A stretch of DNA of 64,000 nucleotides from positions 3,461,199-3,525,198 of the forward strand of contig NZ_CP095397.1 of NCBI RefSeq assembly GCF_023008545.1. The letters run 5' to 3'. The position numbers and the translations under genes were made by a program. The notes below the pieces were generated by a model, which had not been told where the DNA came from, did not search any database, and saw nothing but the letters and a program-made list of their open reading frames with translations. Every line of letters begins with the position of its first letter. Position 1 is the stretch's first letter. This document shows positions 60,304 to 64,000 of the stretch, one piece after another. The stretch comes from Natribaculum luteum (GTDB lineage: Archaea; Halobacteriota; Halobacteria; Halobacteriales; Natrialbaceae).

Positions 60304-60650
60304 GCAGCCGGTCCAGGCGAGCGACGAGCGAAGCAGGGCGTGACTCGAGCGGACCGGTAGCCGACCCGACCACCATCGGCAAACGACGGGTTCCCAGCCG
60401 GCAGGAATCCGCGAACGTATTAATCTGGCGTCCCCCCGAGAGACTAGCGAATGCACGACTGGACGATCATCACGAACGGCCGGCGAGCGTCCACGATCGC
60501 GGACTGCCGTGTGTCTGACGGGACCGGTGGGGACGGTCCCGGTGCCGACCGGCGGCCGTGGGGCGCAGTCGGCACCCGTGCTGCCACACCATCTAGCGAA
60601 GGAGTAACCATTGTTAAGACCCCGTCCCTAGGGAAAGCGTAGACTACGTT
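60304..60650. other. intergenic region upstream of hemH
   Basis: TATTAAT at 60418-60424 stands about 30 bases before an ATG at 60451. That ATG opens a 63-codon frame (MHDWTIITNGRRASTIADC...) ending at 60642, of uncertain reality. TCCCTAGGGA, a perfect 10-base palindrome at 60625-60634, lies 18 bases before hemH and close to its expected transcription start. Confidence 0.4.
60451..60642 (+). CDS. possible 63-residue protein of unknown function
   Basis: A frame from ATG 60451 follows a good TATA box at leaderless spacing and has GC-rich third codon positions in its first half. The second half is rich in Gly, Asp and Arg without secondary-structure pattern. No family recognised. It may be a leader transcript for hemH instead. 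Confidence 0.25.
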   Translation: MHDWTIITNGRRASTIADCRVSDGTGGDGPGADRRPWGAVGTRAATPSSEGVTIVKTPSLGKA

Positions 60651-60651
60651 C

Positions 60652-61728
60652 ATGAACACTGGAATTATCCTGCTCAACTTCGGCGAACCGCCACGGCCCG
60701 ACCGCGAGGTCGTCGTCGAGTACCTCACGAACATCTTCTTCAACAACGCCGACCTCGAGGGCGCAGAGACCGAGGAGGAAGCGATGGAACGCTCCCGGGA
60801 ACTCGCACGGCGTCGCGCACCGGGACTGATCGAGGAGTACGAGGAGATCGGCGGCTCGCCGCTGAACGAACAGTCGCGAGCGCAAGCGGCGGCACTCGAG
60901 TCTGCACTCGCGGACAGAGGCCACGACGTGACGACGTACGTCGGGATGCAGTTTCTCGAGCCCTATATCGACGAGACCGTCGCACAGGCGCGAGAGGACG
61001 GCGTCGAGCACCTGATCGGTCTGCCGATCTATCCGCTGTGTGGCCCGTCGACGACGGTCGCCGCGCTCGCCGAGATGCGCGAGGCCGTCGACGCCCACGA
61101 CGACTGGGACGTCGAGGTCGACGAACTCTCCGGCTGGCACAAACACCCCACGTACAACCGACTGCGAGCCGAGTCGATCACGTCGTGCGCCGCCGACCGC
61201 GGCGTCGACCTGACCGACGACGAGACGGCGCTCGTCTTCTCTGCCCACGGCACGCCCCGACACTACCTCGAGGAGGGCAGCCGCTACGAAATCTACGTCG
61301 AGGAGTTCTGCGAGACGATCGCCTCGCTCGTCGGCGTCGACGACTACGAACTCGGCTACCAGAACCACGAGAACCGCGACATCCCGTGGACCGAACCGGA
61401 CGTCGAGGACGTGATCGAGACGGTCGACGCCGAGCGCGTCGTCGTCGATCCGGTGAGCTTCATGCACGAACAGTCCGAGACGCTGTCGGAACTGGACGTC
61501 GAACTCCGCGAGGAAGCCGAGGAGCGCGGCCTCGAGTTCCACCGCGTGCCGATCCCCCACAATGACCCGCGCTTGGGCGACCTGCTCGCCGACCTCGTCG
61601 AGCCGTTCGTCGCGGGCTTCGAGCCGAGTTACTACCAGTTCCGGCAGTGTCAGTGCCGAGACGAACCGGGAACGATGTGCCTGAACGCCCCCCAGGAACC
61701 GACCGGGGCTCCGAACGCGAACGAATGA
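60652..61728 (+). CDS. hemH: ferrochelatase
   Basis: This 358-residue enzyme inserts metal into a porphyrin (protoporphyrin IX or coproporphyrin III). The start MNTGIILLNFGEPPRPDREV and the catalytic H199 in VFSAHGTPRHYLEEGSRY identify the family. The C-terminus carries an unusual RQCQCRDEPGTMC cysteine cluster that could hold an Fe-S centre. It overlaps the next heme gene by 4 bases (ATGA). Whether the organism uses a protoporphyrin- or coproporphyrin-dependent route is not settled by sequence; the FAD oxidase next to it suits either. Confidence 0.93.
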   Translation: MNTGIILLNFGEPPRPDREVVVEYLTNIFFNNADLEGAETEEEAMERSRELARRRAPGLIEEYEEIGGSPLNEQSRAQAAALESALADRGHDVTTYVGMQFLEPYIDETVAQAREDGVEHLIGLPIYPLCGPSTTVAALAEMREAVDAHDDWDVEVDELSGWHKHPTYNRLRAESITSCAADRGVDLTDDETALVFSAHGTPRHYLEEGSRYEIYVEEFCETIASLVGVDDYELGYQNHENRDIPWTEPDVEDVIETVDAERVVVDPVSFMHEQSETLSELDVELREEAEERGLEFHRVPIPHNDPRLGDLLADLVEPFVAGFEPSYYQFRQCQCRDEPGTMCLNAPQEPTGAPNANE

Positions 61729-62987
61729 GAGTCGGCATCGTCGGCGGCGGCCTGACGGGACTGGCGCTGAGCTACTACCTCGAGCGCCGCGGTGTCGACA
61801 GCGTCACCTTCGAGGCGTCGTCGTCCCCCGGCGGCGTGATCCGGAGCGGTCGACAGAACGGCACCGTCGTCGAGTACGGCCCCCAGCGGATGCGCCTCTC
61901 CGACACCCTCGCGGAGCTGACGAACGACCTGCGCCTGCGCCACGAACTCGTCGTCGCGGACGACGACCTCCCGCTGTACGTCTACGCCGACGGAACGCTC
62001 CGCGAGGTGCCGACCTCGCTGCCCGCGTTCCTCCGGACGGACGCCCTCTCCTGGCGCGGCAAACTCCGGCTGCTGGCGGAGCCGCTGACCGCGGACGCAC
62101 GCCCCGAGGAGACGGCCGCCGACCTGTTCACCCGGAAGTTCGGTCCCGAGGCGTATCACAACGTCATCGGGCCGCTGTTCGGCGGCATCTTCGGCTCCGA
62201 TCCCGCCCGAATGCCGGCAAAACACTCCCTCCAGGGGCTCCTCCGACTCGAGCAGCGCGACGGGAACCTGCTCGTACCGGCGATCAAACGCGTCGCCCTC
62301 GGCGGCAGCAGTTCGCCCGCCGTGGTGTTCGAGGACGGCAACCAGCGTCTGCCGGAAGCCCTCTACGAGGCGACGAGCGACCGAGTCCGACTCGACACCC
62401 CCGTCGAGGCCATCGGCGAGGACGGCGACGGCTACGTCCTCGAAGCAGGTGGCGAGTCGGAGCCCGTCGACGAGGTCGTCGTCACGACGCCGGCGGACGC
62501 GAGCGCCGACCTCCTGGCCGACGTCGCCCCTGACGCCGCCGAGCGACTCCGTGGGTTGCACTACAACCCGCTCGCGCTCGTCTACCTCGAGGCCGACGCG
62601 CCGGTGGACGGCTTCGGCTACCAGGTGCGAAAGGACGAACGGCTGCACACGCTCGGCGTCTCCTGGAACGGCCGGGCGTTCGGCCGCGACGACGTCACGA
62701 CGTGCTTTTTCGGCGGGATGTGGGAACCCGACCTCGTCGACGAGTCGGACGAGCGACTCGCCGACATCGCCCGCCGGGAGTACGAGATGGTGACCGGCCG
62801 CGACGCCGAGTTCCTCGAGGTCGAACGCCTCCACCGGGGGTTCCCCGCACACGACGACTCCTGGGACGCACTCGAGGGGATGGAACTGCCCGACGGCGTC
62901 CACCTCGCGACGAACTACACCGGTCGGATGGGGATCCCAAGTCGGGTCCGGGAGGCCCGCGGGCTCGCAAAACAGTTCTCGAGTTAG
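61725..62987 (+). CDS. hemY: FAD-dependent protoporphyrinogen/coproporphyrinogen oxidase
   Basis: This 420-residue HemG/HemY-type flavoprotein has an N-terminal FAD loop VGIVGGGLTGLALSYYLERR and a PPGGVIRS-like region (SSSPGGVIRSGRQNG). A central porphyrin-binding domain and a C-terminal LATNYTGRMGIPSRVREARG complete it. It oxidises a porphyrinogen to the porphyrin used by HemH. ATG 61725 overlaps the hemH stop. Its stop overlaps the stop of the convergent hemE gene (62984-62987). Confidence 0.92.
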   Translation: MRVGIVGGGLTGLALSYYLERRGVDSVTFEASSSPGGVIRSGRQNGTVVEYGPQRMRLSDTLAELTNDLRLRHELVVADDDLPLYVYADGTLREVPTSLPAFLRTDALSWRGKLRLLAEPLTADARPEETAADLFTRKFGPEAYHNVIGPLFGGIFGSDPARMPAKHSLQGLLRLEQRDGNLLVPAIKRVALGGSSSPAVVFEDGNQRLPEALYEATSDRVRLDTPVEAIGEDGDGYVLEAGGESEPVDEVVVTTPADASADLLADVAPDAAERLRGLHYNPLALVYLEADAPVDGFGYQVRKDERLHTLGVSWNGRAFGRDDVTTCFFGGMWEPDLVDESDERLADIARREYEMVTGRDAEFLEVERLHRGFPAHDDSWDALEGMELPDGVHLATNYTGRMGIPSRVREARGLAKQFSS

Positions 62988-63994
62988 CTCCGGTCGACCG
63001 ATTTCGCCGTCTCGACGAACGCTCGCACGTTCTCGACCGGCGTCTTCCGGTTGACGCCGTGGCCGAGGTTCAGCACGTGTCCGGAGGGGCCGGCCGCGTC
63101 GATCACTTCTCTCGTCCGTTCGCGGACGGACGCCTCGTCGCCCAGTAGCACCGCCGGGTCGAGGTTGCCCTGCACCGGCGTCTCGCCGAGTTGCTCGCGG
63201 GCGCTGGCCATGTCGACGGTCCAGTCTAAGGCAACGACGTCCGCGCCGCTCTCCTCGAGCAGGTCGAGCCTGCCGCCCATGTTGCGCGCGAAGACGATCG
63301 TCGGCGCGTCGACCGACTCGAGGATGCGCTGGTGCAACGGCAGCAGGAACTCGCGGTAGTCGTCGGGGCCGAGCAGGCCGGCGTAGGTGTCGAACAGCTT
63401 CACGACGTCCGCGCCGTGGTCGACCTGGTAGGCCAGGTACTCGGCGACGACGTCGGCGAAGGCCGAGAGCAGCGTCTGGAACGCGTCGGGATCCGCGACG
63501 CGCAGTCGCCGCAACGCCATGAAGTTCCGCGAGGGCTCCCCCTGGGCGGCGTAGGCGGCGAGCGTGAACGGCCCGCCGGCGAACCCGAGCACGGCCGCCC
63601 GTCCGTCGAGTCGTTCCTGGAGGCGCTCGAGCAGTTCCCCGACGTACGGGAGCGTCTCGTCGACGGGTGCTCGCTCGCGGTCGACGTCGTCTGGCCCCTC
63701 GACGGGGTTCTCGACGACCGGCCCGACGCCGGACTCGATGTGATAGGAGAAGCCAAGCGGCTCGAGGGCGGTCAGGATGTCGGAGTACATCACGATGCCG
63801 TCGGGCTCGAACAGCTCCCAGGGGAGCATGGTGACGCGCTCGGCGACCTCGGGCGTCGTGATCGCCTCGTAAAACGTGTGTTCCGAGCGGATCTCCCGGT
63901 ACTCGGGGATGTACCGGCCGGCCTGGCGCATCAGCCAGACCGGAGGGCGTTCCGTTCGTTCGCCCCGGGCGGCGCGCAGGAAGAGGTCTCTCAT
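62984..63994 (-). CDS. hemE: uroporphyrinogen decarboxylase
   Basis: This 336-residue enzyme converts uroporphyrinogen III to coproporphyrinogen III. The N-terminal PPVWLMRQAGRYIPEYREIR and GFAGGPFTLAAY are family hallmarks, and the Asp of the active site is in VMYSDILTALEPLGF. Gene is convergent with hemY; stop codons overlap in TTAG. ATG 63994 gives the full N-terminus, and the window ends just beyond it. Confidence 0.95.
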   Translation of the reverse strand: MRDLFLRAARGERTERPPVWLMRQAGRYIPEYREIRSEHTFYEAITTPEVAERVTMLPWELFEPDGIVMYSDILTALEPLGFSYHIESGVGPVVENPVEGPDDVDRERAPVDETLPYVGELLERLQERLDGRAAVLGFAGGPFTLAAYAAQGEPSRNFMALRRLRVADPDAFQTLLSAFADVVAEYLAYQVDHGADVVKLFDTYAGLLGPDDYREFLLPLHQRILESVDAPTIVFARNMGGRLDLLEESGADVVALDWTVDMASAREQLGETPVQGNLDPAVLLGDEASVRERTREVIDAAGPSGHVLNLGHGVNRKTPVENVRAFVETAKSVDRS

Positions 63995-64000
63995 ACGTCA

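Overview
The window is chromosomal DNA from a haloarchaeon (class Halobacteria, probably Natrialbales). It has high GC, strongly acidic proteins, bacterio-opsin-activator-type HTH regulators, HalOD1 and RdfA proteins, and many leaderless genes with a TATA box 27-30 bases before the start codon. No rRNA, tRNA, transposase gene or CRISPR array was recognised.

Region 1 (about 1-17 kb) is catabolic. Two phenylacetate-CoA ligase paralogues (the first cut by the left edge) flank a phenylacetyl-CoA epoxidase operon, paaABCD plus a separately encoded PaaD-type zinc ribbon. A Bat-type regulator is divergent from paaA, with an inverted repeat between them. Around this lie hotdog thioesterases, an aldehyde dehydrogenase, two probable F420 enzymes, and an unassigned operon of EthD-like protein, ThDP enzyme, NAD epimerase and M24-fold protein, facing a glyoxalase-fold gene and an IclR regulator. 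No PaaE reductase and no later paa steps are present.

Region 2 (17-22.3 kb) has an archaea-specific SMC-related gene divergent from rdfA (cell shape), then a Usp protein, an amidohydrolase and a methyltransferase.

Region 3 (22.8-33.3 kb, all minus strand) holds two operons. One is an acyl-CoA carboxylation module: acyl-CoA synthetase, acyl-CoA dehydrogenase, biotin carboxylase/BCCP, carboxyltransferase and MaoC hydratase. The other encodes a small unknown protein, a UbiD decarboxylase with its catalytic residues, and a UbiD-like partner that lacks them.

Region 4 (33.5-43.4 kb) is a sulfur island. It has a TrmB-like regulator, a TauE/SafE exporter with a 49-residue membrane protein, a PiT/CysP-type permease, a split YeeE/YedE thiosulfate importer, a rhodanese-MBL persulfide dioxygenase, TusA, DsrE and a CoA-disulfide-reductase-type flavoprotein. 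A HemAT-type globin transducer sits inside it. Several of its promoters share a motif that may be the TrmB-like regulator's operator.

Region 5 (43.4-60.3 kb) carries stress and housekeeping genes: four Usp genes, HTH regulators, MsrA, a cyclase, AzlCD, a site-2 protease with CBS domains, a Tat-exported repeat protein, an AAC(3) homologue, a NosD-NosF-NosY operon without nosZ, small membrane proteins and a HalOD1 protein. Region 6 (60.6-64 kb) is a heme cluster: hemH, protoporphyrinogen oxidase and hemE.

An 82-base palindromic element occurs twice, each time between convergent genes. Palindromic sequence is also inserted in frame in the biotin carboxylase gene.
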